Shown here piece by piece: positions 43,587 to 53,079 of a DNA stretch of 64,000 nucleotides (its first letter is position 1; every line of letters begins with the position of its first letter). The notes beneath the pieces are model-generated. The model was not told the DNA's origin. It worked only from the letters and a program-made list of their open reading frames with translations, and ran no database searches. Origin of the DNA: Plantactinospora sp039889035. GTDB lineage: Bacteria > Actinomycetota > Actinomycetes > Mycobacteriales > Micromonosporaceae. A program made the translations under genes and the position numbers. The stretch lies in assembly GCA_039889035.1 (NCBI GenBank), contig JBDQQY010000006.1:1-64000 (forward strand), read 5' to 3'.

Positions 43587-44504
43587 ATGACGGACACGTT
43601 GAATGGCAGGGTGGCACTGGTCGCCGGCGCGACCCGGGGAGCGGGTCGCGCGATCGCGGTGGAGCTGGCGCGAGCCGGGGCGATGGTCTATGCGACCGGG
43701 CGCAGCAGCCGGGCCGGGCGCTCGGAGATCAATCGCCCGGAGACGATCGAGGAGACCGGCGAGTTCATCGCCGCTGCGGGTGGCGAGGGCGTCGCGCTGC
43801 GGGTCGACCACCTGGAGCCCGACCAGGTACGCGGGCTGGTCGAGCGTATCGATGCCGAGCACGGCCGTCTCGACATCCTGGTGAACGACATCTTCGGCGG
43901 AGACGTCCACGCCGAGTTCGGGAGGACCATCTGGGAGCACGACCTGACGAAGGGACTGCGGATGCTGCGGGTGGGGATCGACACCCACGCCGTGACGAGC
44001 CACTTCGCGCTTCCGCTGCTGATCCGGAACCCCGGCGGGCTCGTGGTCGAGATGACCGACGGCACCTTCGAGTACAACCGTGCGTACCGTCACCAGGTGG
44101 GCGTCTACTACGACCTCGTCAAGGGGGCGGTGGAACGGCTCACGCTGGCGCAGAGCCACGAGCTGGCACCGTACGCAAGCGCGGCGGTTGCGGTGACTCC
44201 GGGATGGCTGCGGTCAGAGCTGATGCTCGACCTGTTCGGAGTGACCGAGGCGAACTGGCGGGAGGCAGTGGTCAAGGAGTCCCACTTCGTCATCTCCGAG
44301 TCGCCGACCTACGTCGGCCGGGGAGTCGCCGCGCTCGCTGCCGATCCCGACCGGGCGCGCTGGTCGGGTACGTCCGTCTCCAGCGGCCAGCTCGCCCGGG
44401 TCTACGGGTTCACGGACGTGGACGGCAGCCGACCCGACGCGTGGCGATACATCGTGGAGGTGCAGGATGCGGGCAGGCCCGCCGACGCCACCGGCTACCG
44501 GTGA
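43587..44504 (+). CDS. SDR family oxidoreductase
   Basis: A 305-residue SDR variant. The cofactor loop is AGATRGAGRAIA, and LVNDIFGG replaces the usual NNAG. YYDLVKGAVERL carries the Tyr and Lys. ATG at 43587 is chosen over the upstream ATGs because MTDTLNGRVALV is the canonical start. Substrate unknown. Confidence 0.87.
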   Translation: MTDTLNGRVALVAGATRGAGRAIAVELARAGAMVYATGRSSRAGRSEINRPETIEETGEFIAAAGGEGVALRVDHLEPDQVRGLVERIDAEHGRLDILVNDIFGGDVHAEFGRTIWEHDLTKGLRMLRVGIDTHAVTSHFALPLLIRNPGGLVVEMTDGTFEYNRAYRHQVGVYYDLVKGAVERLTLAQSHELAPYASAAVAVTPGWLRSELMLDLFGVTEANWREAVVKESHFVISESPTYVGRGVAALAADPDRARWSGTSVSSGQLARVYGFTDVDGSRPDAWRYIVEVQDAGRPADATGYR

Positions 44505-44513
44505 GGCCGGACC

Positions 44514-44684
44514 GTGTCCGGGCTCGTGGTCGGCGAACCGATGTTCCGGGTGGCGATGGCGACCTGGGACAAGGTCAAGGGTCGGCTGTCCGGGGACGAG
44601 GCGGACAACATCCCGTTCTTCCACGCGGGACTCGCCCGGCGGGCACGCGGCTCCGCCGAAGGCGGCGACGTGCTGTGGGTCTAG
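44514..44684 (+). CDS. Small ORF of 56 codons, possibly a gene fragment
   Basis: GTG at 44514 opens a frame with a protein-like composition (GEPMFRVAMATWDKVKGRLS, then DEADNIPFFHAGLARRARGS) ending in GGDVLWV. It looks like the C-terminus of a longer protein, not recognised. Its last four bases overlap the end of the convergent DUF6010-like gene. A decayed remnant is as likely as a gene. Confidence 0.35.
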   Translation: MSGLVVGEPMFRVAMATWDKVKGRLSGDEADNIPFFHAGLARRARGSAEGGDVLWV

Positions 44685-45124
44685 GCCGACGACTTGGATC
44701 GCCGGCCGAGTCGCTGGCCCAGGCGCAACATGACCGGCCGCCATGGCCGGGCGTGGCGCCAGACGGAGGGGCCGCCGGCGAGGCACCAGATGGCGATCAC
44801 GGGGTCGCAGATCGCGCAGCCGAACGAGGAGTCGTGGGCCGAGGGGATGATCGGTTCGCCGCGGAGGTGGTGCACGATGTCCCAGGCGGTGTGCAGTAAC
44901 CAGCCCGCCCCGACGAACGTCCACGACTCCAGCCCGCGATAGGCCAGGTACGTGAGCACGGCGGTGAACGCGAACTCCCCGATTCCCAATCCGCCGCCGC
45001 TGAGATAGGCCGCTCCCGCCCCGCCGAGCATGACCGCGTTGAAACGGCGGCGGTGCGGCTCAGCGATCAGGGAGTTCACCAGGACGTAGAGCACACCGAT
45101 GCACAGCGGCACGAGGACGGTCAT
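44681..45124 (-). CDS. DUF6010-like small membrane protein
   Basis: A 147-residue protein with about four hydrophobic segments (MTVLVPLCIGVLYVLVN, YLSGGGLGIGEFAFTAVLTY) and the conserved-looking GAGWLLHTAWDIVHHL and SSFGCAICDPVIAIWCL. ATG at 45124 is favoured by its hydrophobic start. The His/Cys pattern might bind a metal or haem, which is speculative. It is divergent from the GlxA-type regulator. Confidence 0.75.
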   Translation of the reverse strand: MTVLVPLCIGVLYVLVNSLIAEPHRRRFNAVMLGGAGAAYLSGGGLGIGEFAFTAVLTYLAYRGLESWTFVGAGWLLHTAWDIVHHLRGEPIIPSAHDSSFGCAICDPVIAIWCLAGGPSVWRHARPWRPVMLRLGQRLGRRSKSSA

Positions 45125-45207
45125 GTCCACAGAACGTAGGTGCGGCCGTCGCCGTCCGGCAGTGGCCGGCAAGACAGCCACCGACGGATTCCCGCCAGAA
45201 TGGGGGT

Positions 45208-46212
45208 ATGCATCGCGTCGTGATCCTCGCCTTCGACGGCGTGGTCCCGTTCGACCTCTCCGTGCCGATCGAGGTCTTCGGCCGCGCTCGGCTGGCCGAC
45301 GGCCGCCCCGCGTACCAGGTGCGGGTCTGCGCGGACGCCGACGAGGTCAGGGCCGGGCAGTTCACCATCCGTACCCCGTACGGGTTGCCCACGCTGGCCG
45401 AAGCCGACACGGTCGTCGTCCCCGGTGTCGCCGACATCGACGCCCCGATCCCGCCGGAACTCGTCGCGGCGCTCACCGCCGCGACCGGCCGGCTGGTCTC
45501 CATCTGTACCGGCGCCTTCCTCCTGGCCGCCGCCGGACTGCTCGACGGCCGCCGGGCCACCACACACTGGGCGGCGGCCGCGCGGCTGGCTCGTCGCCAC
45601 CCCGCCGTCGAGGTGGACCCGGAGGTGCTGTTCGTCGACGACGGGTCGGTACTGACCTCGGCGGGTGCCGCCGCAGGACTGGATCTCTGCCTGCACCTCG
45701 TACGGCGTGACCACGGTGCCGCGGTCGCCGCACAGACCGCGCGAACCTCGGTCATGCCGCTGGAGCGGGCCGGCGGCCAGGCGCAGTTCATCGCGCACGA
45801 GCCACCAACCCCGGCCGGGATCTCCCTGCAACCGCTGCTGACCTGGCTGACCGACAATCTCCACGCCCCGCTGACCCTGGCCGCCATCGCCGGCGAAGCG
45901 TCGATGAGCACCCGCTCGCTGAGCCGGCACTTCCGCGACCAGACCGGCACCACCCCGATGCAGTGGCTCAACCGGCAACGCATCCGCCGCGCGCAACTCC
46001 TGCTGGAGACCACCGACCGGCCGGTGGAACACGTCGGCGAACTGGTCGGGTTCACCTCGGCGACGGCGTTCCGGGAGCGGTTCCGGCAGGTCGTCGGAGT
46101 GAGCCCGCGCCACTACCGGCTGGCGTTCGCGTCCGACGCGCGGCCCGCCGGCACGCCTGCCCGGCGTGCCCGCCCTGCCAGGGGCGGGCACGCAGCCAGG
46201 AGGTCGCGGTGA
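45208..46212 (+). CDS. GlxA family AraC-type regulator with DJ-1/PfpI domain
   Basis: A 334-residue regulator. The N-terminal DJ-1/PfpI domain has the cysteine elbow VSICTGAFLLAAAG, and the C-terminal AraC domain shows both HTHs (TLAAIAGEASMSTRSLSRHF and VGELVGFTSATAFRERF). It resembles FtrA/GlxA. The protein ends in an Arg/Ala-rich tail. ATG at 45208 follows GGGGG. Confidence 0.9.
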   Translation: MHRVVILAFDGVVPFDLSVPIEVFGRARLADGRPAYQVRVCADADEVRAGQFTIRTPYGLPTLAEADTVVVPGVADIDAPIPPELVAALTAATGRLVSICTGAFLLAAAGLLDGRRATTHWAAAARLARRHPAVEVDPEVLFVDDGSVLTSAGAAAGLDLCLHLVRRDHGAAVAAQTARTSVMPLERAGGQAQFIAHEPPTPAGISLQPLLTWLTDNLHAPLTLAAIAGEASMSTRSLSRHFRDQTGTTPMQWLNRQRIRRAQLLLETTDRPVEHVGELVGFTSATAFRERFRQVVGVSPRHYRLAFASDARPAGTPARRARPARGGHAARRSR

Positions 46213-46231
46213 GGCTCGGGTGTCCGGCTGC

Positions 46232-47080
46232 TCAAAGGTCCCGGCGCTGGAAGGACACCGCCGCGAGCCCGAGAGCCAGGGCGATCCAGAGGCCGGTCCA
46301 GGCGAGATAGGTGGGAGTGAGCGCCGCCTCGCTCAGGAAGGGGTGCCCCTTGAACGCCTCCTGGAACTGGATCAGCAGGGTCGGGTCCTGGAAGGCGTTC
46401 ATGGCTCCGCGCCACAGGCCGTCGGTCGGGAGCAGCATCCGGGAAACGGTGCCGATCCGGGCCACGCTCTCGTTGCCGAGCGCTTCGCCGAACGCGCCGA
46501 CCACGCCGCCGATCCAGGTGGCGCCGAAGAGGCCGACCGCCACGATGCCCGACGCCATGGGGGAGACAGCGGTGGAGAGCAGCAGGCCGAGGGTGAGCAG
46601 GACCGCGGCCTGCGCGGCGAGCAGTGCCAGACCGGTCACCGGCCGGGGCGGCCAGTAGCCCGTGGTGGTTCGGACGATGAGGAGTTGGGCGAGTCCGGCC
46701 ACGGCCACGAAGCCGCTGCCGAAGGTCACGAGCCCCAGCCACTTGCCCAGCAGCACCGCCGAGCGGCGGACCGGGCGGGCCAGGACGGCCAGCGCGATCC
46801 CGGTTTCGGTCTCACCGGCCAGGGTGGGACCGGCGAGGAACGCCGTGCCGAGCGCGGCGGTCAGGCTCAGGCCGAACATCACCAGGTTCAGCACCATCGC
46901 GGCGGCCAGCCGGGCCTCTCCGGTGGTCAACCCGCCGAACGTGGCGTCGATCCGGGAGAACCCGAAGGCGCTGACCGCGAGCAGTACGACCGTCAGCGCG
47001 ACGAGCGCGAGCAGTACCCGTCGGCGTGTGGCCTCCTTGACGGTGAGCGTGGCGACGGTGAAGACGGTACGGGCGGTCAT
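46232..47080 (-). CDS. ABC-2 type permease
   Basis: A 282-residue permease with six hydrophobic segments beginning TVATLTVKEATRRRVLLALV. The ATGA overlap with the ATPase stop shows coupling. It is the last gene of the sigma/anti-sigma/ABC operon; related NosY-type permeases carry similar N-termini. Confidence 0.87.
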   Translation of the reverse strand: MTARTVFTVATLTVKEATRRRVLLALVALTVVLLAVSAFGFSRIDATFGGLTTGEARLAAAMVLNLVMFGLSLTAALGTAFLAGPTLAGETETGIALAVLARPVRRSAVLLGKWLGLVTFGSGFVAVAGLAQLLIVRTTTGYWPPRPVTGLALLAAQAAVLLTLGLLLSTAVSPMASGIVAVGLFGATWIGGVVGAFGEALGNESVARIGTVSRMLLPTDGLWRGAMNAFQDPTLLIQFQEAFKGHPFLSEAALTPTYLAWTGLWIALALGLAAVSFQRRDL

Positions 47081-48075
47081 GGGTGCTCCTCGGTGGGGCT
47101 GGTGCGCAGGATGTCGAGCAGCCGCTGTTCGAGACTGATCCGCCCCGGCTCGACGGCGTGTACGCGTACCCCGAGGCTGACCAGATCCGCCACGAGGTCG
47201 GGCACGTCGGTGCCGTCCTGCTCTGCGGGGAGGGTGACGGTGAAGGCGTCCCCGGTACGGGTGAGCGGGCCGGCGGCGGCCAGCCGGGCCTCCGCCTGCG
47301 CGCTCACCGCGTCGAGGCGAAGTCGCAGCTCACGCTGGCCGAGCAGCTCCGGCAGGGTACCGGATGCGGCGACCCGGCCCTTGTCGAGGATGACGACCCG
47401 GTCGCAGACCCGCTCCACCTCGCCGATGAGATGCGAGTTGAGCAGGACGGCGACGCCGCGAGCCTTGAGGGAGAGCAGCAGGTCCCGCACGTCGGCCCGG
47501 CCGACGGGATCGAGGGCGCTGGTCGGCTCGTCGAGGATGACGAGTTCGGGGCGGGCCACCAGCGCCACGGCCAGCCCGAGCCGCTGCTGCATGCCCTTGG
47601 AGAAGCCGCCCACCCGGTCGCTGGCACGGTCGGCGAGGCCCACCATGGCCAGGCATTCCTGCCGCTCCGCGGCCGGCACCGTGGCGCCGGCGAGCCGGGT
47701 GTGCAGGGCCAGCACCTCGGCGGCGGACAGCCACGGCTGATACCGGAAAAGCTCCGGTAGGTAGCCGACGCGGGTGCGGGAGTGCGGGTCCCGGGCCGGT
47801 CGCCCGAGCAGCAGCACCTCGCCGGCGTCGGGCCGGACGAGACCGAGCAGCATCTTGATGACGGAGGTCTTGCCGGCTCCGTTGGGCCCGAGCAGGCCGA
47901 CCACCTCGCCGCGCCCGACGGTGAGGGAGACGTCGTCGACCGCGGTCCGGCGCCGGTACCGCTTGCGCAGCCCCGAGCACCACGCCGCCGGTGACGGGGG
48001 TAGGTCGGCAAGGAGTTGCGCCGCAGTGTCGGGGGAGGGGAGGTCGCCCTGCCGGGTGGTGGGCTCGGTCGTCAT
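47077..48075 (-). CDS. ABC transporter ATP-binding protein
   Basis: A 332-residue ATPase: Walker A GPNGAGKTSVIK, signature FSKGMQQRLGLAVALV, Walker B LVILDEPTSALDPVG. ATG at 48075 overlaps the anti-sigma stop (ATGA). It probably energises the adjacent permease for export or membrane remodelling under control of the co-transcribed sigma factor. Confidence 0.9.
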   Translation of the reverse strand: MTTEPTTRQGDLPSPDTAAQLLADLPPSPAAWCSGLRKRYRRRTAVDDVSLTVGRGEVVGLLGPNGAGKTSVIKMLLGLVRPDAGEVLLLGRPARDPHSRTRVGYLPELFRYQPWLSAAEVLALHTRLAGATVPAAERQECLAMVGLADRASDRVGGFSKGMQQRLGLAVALVARPELVILDEPTSALDPVGRADVRDLLLSLKARGVAVLLNSHLIGEVERVCDRVVILDKGRVAASGTLPELLGQRELRLRLDAVSAQAEARLAAAGPLTRTGDAFTVTLPAEQDGTDVPDLVADLVSLGVRVHAVEPGRISLEQRLLDILRTSPTEEHP

Positions 48076-49160
48076 CGGCCCCACCGCAACCCGCGCGCCA
48101 CCGACAGCACCTCGTCGGTGCCGAGCGAGCCGGCCACCGCGTTGAGGACGCCGTCCTTGACCCAGAAGACGGCCGCGAGGGTGCCGCCCCTGGTGCTGAG
48201 GACGGTGGCCGGTGCGCCGTCGACCTCGGCGGAGAAGCTCGTTTCCTTACCGACCTTCACGATCAGGGGCAGCGTCGTGCCGTCGTCGGTGAAGCCGCGC
48301 AACTGCGACGCCACGTCCTCCGGCAGGCCGGGCAGCGAGAGCAGGTAGTCGCGGGCGGTCTCGAACGGGATACCCGAGGAGTAGACGGCCGGTGCGACCA
48401 CCCGGCCGACGATCATGGCGGGCCTCCCCTGGGACTGCGACCAGATCGCGGCGAGGCCCGGGCCGGCGGTCATCCTGAACGGGCTGCCCTCAAGGCCCGG
48501 TGGCGGTGGGGGCAGCGGTCTGCCGGCGGCCGCCGCGGTCTGCGCCGCCTTCTCCGCCGAGAACGTGAACGTGGCGCTCACCTGGTTGCCGACGTGGAAC
48601 GCCGGTTCGCCGGTCACACCACGGGGCAGCTTGCGCACCCGAGGCGCGGAGAGGCCGGTGGCCTGCTCCGCCGCGGCGGCATCGGCGACCGGGCGGATGT
48701 CGGCGACCCTGGTCACCTTGGCGTCGCCGTACGCGGAGAGGTCCGGCAGCCGGAGCAGATCGGCCTGGGTGACCGTGATCGGCGCGATCCGCTCGGTACG
48801 GAAGATCGGCAGCCAGTTCGCGGCGGCGGCAGTGGTGGCCCCGGTCAGCAGCGCGACCGCCGCGACACCGGCGAACAGCGGGCTGCGCAGCGCCGTACGC
48901 CATCGCGGTGGGCGGGCGGCCACAGCCACCTGCCGGGGACGGTCCGCGGCGATCGCCCGGGACAGGCGGTGCCAGCCGTTCTCGACGTCGGTGCTGAACT
49001 CGACATCGAGCGCCGCACCGGCGAACGCGGCGTCCCGGCGGGCGGCTGCCAGCCCGGACAGGCATTTCGGGCAGTCCGCGACGTGCTCGCGGTCGGCGTC
49101 GGCGACGCCGGCGGGCTCGTCCACAAGCCGGCGCAACATGCCGTCAGTCGGATGGCGCAT
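48072..49160 (-). CDS. Anti-sigma factor-like membrane protein
   Basis: A 362-residue protein. The zinc-finger-like N-terminus reads DREHVADCPKCLSGL (HxxxCxxC of ZAS anti-sigma factors). One membrane segment follows (LFAGVAAVALLTGATTAAAA), then a large extracytoplasmic domain (residues about 130-362). It overlaps the sigma gene by 17 bp. It should hold the sigma factor at the membrane until an envelope signal arrives. Confidence 0.75.
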   Translation of the reverse strand: MRHPTDGMLRRLVDEPAGVADADREHVADCPKCLSGLAAARRDAAFAGAALDVEFSTDVENGWHRLSRAIAADRPRQVAVAARPPRWRTALRSPLFAGVAAVALLTGATTAAAANWLPIFRTERIAPITVTQADLLRLPDLSAYGDAKVTRVADIRPVADAAAAEQATGLSAPRVRKLPRGVTGEPAFHVGNQVSATFTFSAEKAAQTAAAAGRPLPPPPPGLEGSPFRMTAGPGLAAIWSQSQGRPAMIVGRVVAPAVYSSGIPFETARDYLLSLPGLPEDVASQLRGFTDDGTTLPLIVKVGKETSFSAEVDGAPATVLSTRGGTLAAVFWVKDGVLNAVAGSLGTDEVLSVARGLRWGR

Positions 49161-49668
49161 GACGGTTCAACTCCTTGCGTAGGGCGGACTCGGCGCGGCG
49201 CACGACGGTGCCCACGCTGCCGGGGGACAGGTCAAGAGCGGCCGCCACCTCGGCGTAGCTCAGGCCGCTGTGTCGAAGCACCAGGGCCACGGCCTGCTTG
49301 CGGGGCAGCCGTGCCAGCGCCCCGCGCACACGACGGCGCTCGTCGAGGGTCACGACCACGTCGGCGACGTCAGGGCTGACGGTGTCACCGACACCGGCGG
49401 CCTTCTCCCGGGAGGCGCGACGCCGGCCGGTTCGGAGATGGTTCAGTGCGGTGTGCGCCGCGGCGACGCACAACCAGCCCACCGCCTCCGCCGCCGGTAC
49501 GCGGGAGCGTCCGAACGTCAGGAACACCTCCTGCGCCACGTCCTCGGCCTGGTCCCCGGAGCCGAGCACCCGGGCGGCGACGGCGACTACCCGCGGGTAG
49601 GCGGAGCGGAAGACCTGCTCAAGATCGGAACGCACCGCTTTTCGTCCCGGAGGAGTCGAAACGGCCAC
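49144..49668 (-). CDS. ECF-type RNA polymerase sigma factor
   Basis: A 174-residue sigma-70 family protein: region 2 (VFRSAYPRVVAVAARVLGS, DQAEDVAQEVFLTF) and region 4 (RLPRKQAVALVLRHSGLSYA, then EVAAALDLSPGSVGTVVRRA). The open frame reaches 49821, but GTG at 49668 has a GGAGGG site 5 bp upstream and gives the normal length. It heads the four-gene operon reading leftwards. Confidence 0.87.
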   Translation of the reverse strand: MAVSTPPGRKAVRSDLEQVFRSAYPRVVAVAARVLGSGDQAEDVAQEVFLTFGRSRVPAAEAVGWLCVAAAHTALNHLRTGRRRASREKAAGVGDTVSPDVADVVVTLDERRRVRGALARLPRKQAVALVLRHSGLSYAEVAAALDLSPGSVGTVVRRAESALRKELNRHAPSD

Positions 49669-49942
49669 GGCATCCCTCCGTCCGGCTCGTCCGGCCGCCC
49701 TGCCACCGCCGGCGGACGGCACCGCAGCAACGGCCGTGGCCAGTACGGTCGCACGGCGCCCGACGAGCTCCACATCTTCCTCCACATCTTCAAAGCACCG
49801 CCGGCACCCGAGATGTGACACCAGACGTCGACATGCGCGGCGGAGCGCGTTCGCCGGCTTGTCGGAGCAGAGGACTTTGCTGGACGGGACGATTCAGTAA
49901 CTCTCGGTCACGGGCGGCGGATCGGGGAGGAACTCCAACGAG

Positions 49943-49979
49943 CCGGCCGGCCGGGCGAAACCTCCGCCTGGCCGGCCGG
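49943..49979 (-). terminator. Terminator of the NMT1-type ABC operon
   Basis: A 15-bp GC-rich stem with one mismatch (49943-49957 against 49965-49979) and loop AAACCTC, 82 bp after the ATPase stop. The remainder of the 49669-50060 gap probably holds the sigma-factor promoter; no gene is seen. Confidence 0.6.
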
Positions 49980-50060
49980 TGGGAAAGGGGCTTCGGGCCG
50001 CCCGCTGGCGTGCTCGCCGCACCCGGCGGCGGCTGGTGGGCCGGGGCGGTCGGGTGGAGG

Positions 50061-50840
50061 TCAGCCGGCGGCCGAGGTTGCCGGCAGGTGGTCGCTGAGC
50101 AGCAGTTGGTGCAGCTCGGCGGAGGCGGCGGCGACATCCTCCAGGTGGGCGTTGTGCCCGAACGAGCGCGGACGCGGGATGTCGATGTCGACGAGCCTGC
50201 GCAGCCGGCCGGGCCGGGCACTCAGTACCGCCACCCGGTCGGCGAGCAGCACCGCCTCCTGGATGGAGTGGGTCACGAAGACCACGGTGGTGCCCAGTTC
50301 CATGTGGATACGCTGCAACTCGACGGCCAGCTCTTCGCGGGTCAGCGCGTCCAGTGCGGAGAACGGCTCGTCCATCAGCAGCACCTTGGGCCGCTGGATG
50401 AGGGCCCGGCAGAGCGAGACCCGTTGCTGCATGCCGCCGGAGAGTTCATGTGGAAGGCGGTCGGCGAAGCCACTCAGGCCGGTCATCTCCAGCAGCCGCT
50501 CGGCGTGCTCGCGGTGCTCGGCCCGCCGCCAGCGGAAGATCTCCACCGGCAGCAGCACGTTGTTCCGTACGCTGCGCCACGGCAGCAGCGCCGGGCGCTG
50601 GAACACCATCGCGACGTCCCGGCGGGGCCGGCCGACCGGCTCGCCGGCGACCAGTACCTCGCCCTGGCTCGGCCGGATCAGTCCAGCGACGATCCGCAGC
50701 AGCGTGGACTTGCCGCAGCCGGACCGGCCGATCACCGCCAGGAACTCGCCGTTGCCGACATCGAGGTTGATGTCGCGCAGTGCCTCCACCGTCCCGGATT
50801 TCCCCTGGAAGGTCCGGGACAGTCCGGCAATCTTGATCAT
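50061..50840 (-). CDS. ABC transporter ATP-binding protein (SsuB/TauB type)
   Basis: A 259-residue ATPase: Walker A GRSGCGKSTLLR, Q-loop VFQRPALLPW, signature LSGGMQQRVSLCRALI and Walker B VLLMDEPFSALD. The VFVTHSIQEAVLLADR stretch is typical of the nitrate/sulfonate/taurine group. It is third in a binding protein-permease-ATPase operon. Confidence 0.92.
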   Translation of the reverse strand: MIKIAGLSRTFQGKSGTVEALRDINLDVGNGEFLAVIGRSGCGKSTLLRIVAGLIRPSQGEVLVAGEPVGRPRRDVAMVFQRPALLPWRSVRNNVLLPVEIFRWRRAEHREHAERLLEMTGLSGFADRLPHELSGGMQQRVSLCRALIQRPKVLLMDEPFSALDALTREELAVELQRIHMELGTTVVFVTHSIQEAVLLADRVAVLSARPGRLRRLVDIDIPRPRSFGHNAHLEDVAAASAELHQLLLSDHLPATSAAG

Positions 50841-50868
50841 TGTGCCCTCCTTGCGAGGTGTGTTCCGG

Positions 50869-51657
50869 TCACGACGAGATCGCCCGGGCCCACGGCACGA
50901 GGATCCGTTCCAGCGCCGCGACCAGGTAGAACAGCCCGGCGCCCATGATGGCCAGCAGGGTCAGCGCGGCGAAGGCGAGCGGCGTGTCCGCGGACTGGCT
51001 GGAACTGACGACGACCGAGCCGAGCCCGCGGTCGGGGTTGGTGAGTTCACCGATGACCGCTCCGATGATGGCCAGCGAGGAGGCCACCTTCAGACCGACG
51101 AAGACCTGCGGCAGCGCCCAGGTCAGTCGGACCTTCAGGAAGGTCTGCCACCACGAGGAGGAGAGCGAGTGGGCGAGTTCGCGCAGGTCGTTGGGGACGG
51201 AGGTCAGCCCGGCCATGGTGGAGACCAGGACCGGGAAGAAGCAGAGCAGCACGACCATGACGACCTTGGCCTGGGTGTTCAAGCCGATCCAGACGATGAG
51301 CAGGGGGGCGAGCGCGGCCTTCGGCACGGCGTTGACCGCGGCGATCAGCGGCATGGTCATCCGCTCGATCGTGCGCGAGGCGGCGAAGAGGACCGCGACG
51401 GCCGCCCCACCGATCGAGCCGATGGCGAAGCCGACGACCGTTTCCATCAGCGTCACTCCGGCCTGTTCCACCAGGTGACCGGAGAGCCGCTGGAACGCGT
51501 CCACCACGTCCGGGGGTGCGGGGAGCCAGAACGGTTCGATGCTGAAGACGATGGTGACCAACCACCAGAGCGCGAGCGCCAGCAGCGTGCCCAGCGCGGG
51601 GAGCCCGGCGTTGACCCAGAGACGTCGCAGCCCGGCGTCGGTCCTCTTGTCAGTCAT
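50869..51657 (-). CDS. ABC transporter permease (SsuC/TauC type)
   Basis: A 262-residue permease with six membrane segments and the importer EAA-like loop (LRELAHSLSSSWWQTFLKVR). ATG at 51657 starts the usual cytoplasmic MTDKRTDAGLRRL leader; the longer frame to 51762 is unlikely. It pairs with the adjacent ATPase and binding protein. Confidence 0.9.
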   Translation of the reverse strand: MTDKRTDAGLRRLWVNAGLPALGTLLALALWWLVTIVFSIEPFWLPAPPDVVDAFQRLSGHLVEQAGVTLMETVVGFAIGSIGGAAVAVLFAASRTIERMTMPLIAAVNAVPKAALAPLLIVWIGLNTQAKVVMVVLLCFFPVLVSTMAGLTSVPNDLRELAHSLSSSWWQTFLKVRLTWALPQVFVGLKVASSLAIIGAVIGELTNPDRGLGSVVVSSSQSADTPLAFAALTLLAIMGAGLFYLVAALERILVPWARAISS

Positions 51658-51851
51658 GGTGAATCCCGTAGGGTCCTTTCGGGCGGCGATGAACGTGGTG
51701 TTCGAGGTGCCGGGCAGCGCCCGGCGGCGGGACGAAGAAGGGACGGCAGCCGCTCCGACCACCGTCCCCGTTCGTCAGGTGCGCCCGACCGCTGGCGAGG
51801 ACCTCTCGACAGCGGTCGAGATCGTGCTGGTCGTTGTCCAGTCAGGCGTCG

Positions 51852-52862
51852 TCAGGTCTTCGGCACGATGTTGAGGTCGACCACGCTGGCCGGGCTGAGT
51901 CCGGCGGGCATCAGGCCGGAGCCCTGCAGGATGGCGATGGTCCGGGCCACCCGCCCCTCGTCCATCGAACCGATCGGGGCGCCGCCGGCCGGCACGACGT
52001 ACGGGGTCATCGCCTTGATCTCGCCGACCCCGGAGGCCACCGGGTACGTCGGCTCCGCCTTGTTCAGGATCGTCGCCGCCTCCTCCGGGTGGTCGACGGT
52101 GTACTGCAGGCCCTTCAGCAGGGCACCGGTGAACCGGCGGACCAGGTCCGAGTCCTTCTCGATCAGGCCGGGGGTGGTGATGATGGCGTTGCCGAACAGG
52201 TCCCGCAGGTAGTCGCTGTACGGCAGGACGACGACCTCCTTCTTGGAGGCCGCCGCCAGCGCGTCCCGGCTGAGCAGGAAGGTGCCGAGCGCGTCCACCT
52301 GACGGCTCGCCATCAGACCGTTGAGTGCCGTGGTCTGCACACCCTCGATCTTGACGGTCGCCGGGTCGAGGCCGGCCAGCTTGGCGTACGCCGGGAAGAG
52401 CAGTTCGGTGACCGAGCCCTTGCCGGTGGCCATGGTCTTGCCGGCCAGGTCGTTCGGGCCGGTGATGTCGGTGTCCTTGGTGGTCATGACCGAGATCAGC
52501 GTCTGCTGATGTACGGCGGCGACCGCCCGCCAGTCGGTGAACTCGCCCTTGCCGGCCTGGATCACCGCGCCGGTGAAGTCGAGCGAGGCGAACTGGACCT
52601 GCCCCGACTTGAGCGCCGTGAGGTTCTGCGCGTTACCCGCGCCCTTCTTGATGTCGACCTCGATACCGACCTCGGCGAAGTAGCCCTTCTCCTTCGCCAC
52701 CCAGGCGAAGGAGTCCCGGCCCACGGCCCCGAACGCCGTGATGTAGGCGACCTTGTCGGTCCCCTCGGCGGACGAGCCGTCGCCGTCGTCGCCGCTGCAA
52801 CCGCTCATGGCCAGCGCCGTGGCGAGCAGCGTTGCCGCCAGGACGCGAGAGCGTCTGAACAT
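51852..52862 (-). CDS. NMT1/SsuA-like solute-binding lipoprotein
   Basis: A 336-residue lipoprotein (signal ending LAMSGC). The binding domain is typical of NMT1/THI5/SsuA proteins: VAYITAFGAVGRDSFAWVAK, KSGQVQFASLDF, and LFGNAIITTPGLI. These take up aromatic acids, sulfonates, pyrimidine precursors or similar. It is divergent from the GntR gene, which probably regulates it. The ligand is likely the substrate of the DUF6282 and GalB-like enzymes. Confidence 0.88.
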   Translation of the reverse strand: MFRRSRVLAATLLATALAMSGCSGDDGDGSSAEGTDKVAYITAFGAVGRDSFAWVAKEKGYFAEVGIEVDIKKGAGNAQNLTALKSGQVQFASLDFTGAVIQAGKGEFTDWRAVAAVHQQTLISVMTTKDTDITGPNDLAGKTMATGKGSVTELLFPAYAKLAGLDPATVKIEGVQTTALNGLMASRQVDALGTFLLSRDALAAASKKEVVVLPYSDYLRDLFGNAIITTPGLIEKDSDLVRRFTGALLKGLQYTVDHPEEAATILNKAEPTYPVASGVGEIKAMTPYVVPAGGAPIGSMDEGRVARTIAILQGSGLMPAGLSPASVVDLNIVPKT

Positions 52863-53079
52863 CTATGCCTCCAGCTTTCGCTTGTGGATGGGCGGTCCCA
52901 ACGCACCCGCGCCGACGATGTAACCCTTGATCTGAGCGACACCAACCGCGCCGACCCTCGCCCGGTCGAGAATCGTAGATGACTCATGTCCGGCTTGTCA
53001 CCGACGAAATTGAGCTATTTTTGGGGGCTCTGACCGAGGCCTTCCCGCTGTCGTGGAGACCTTTCCGCAGCTCAGAGCG

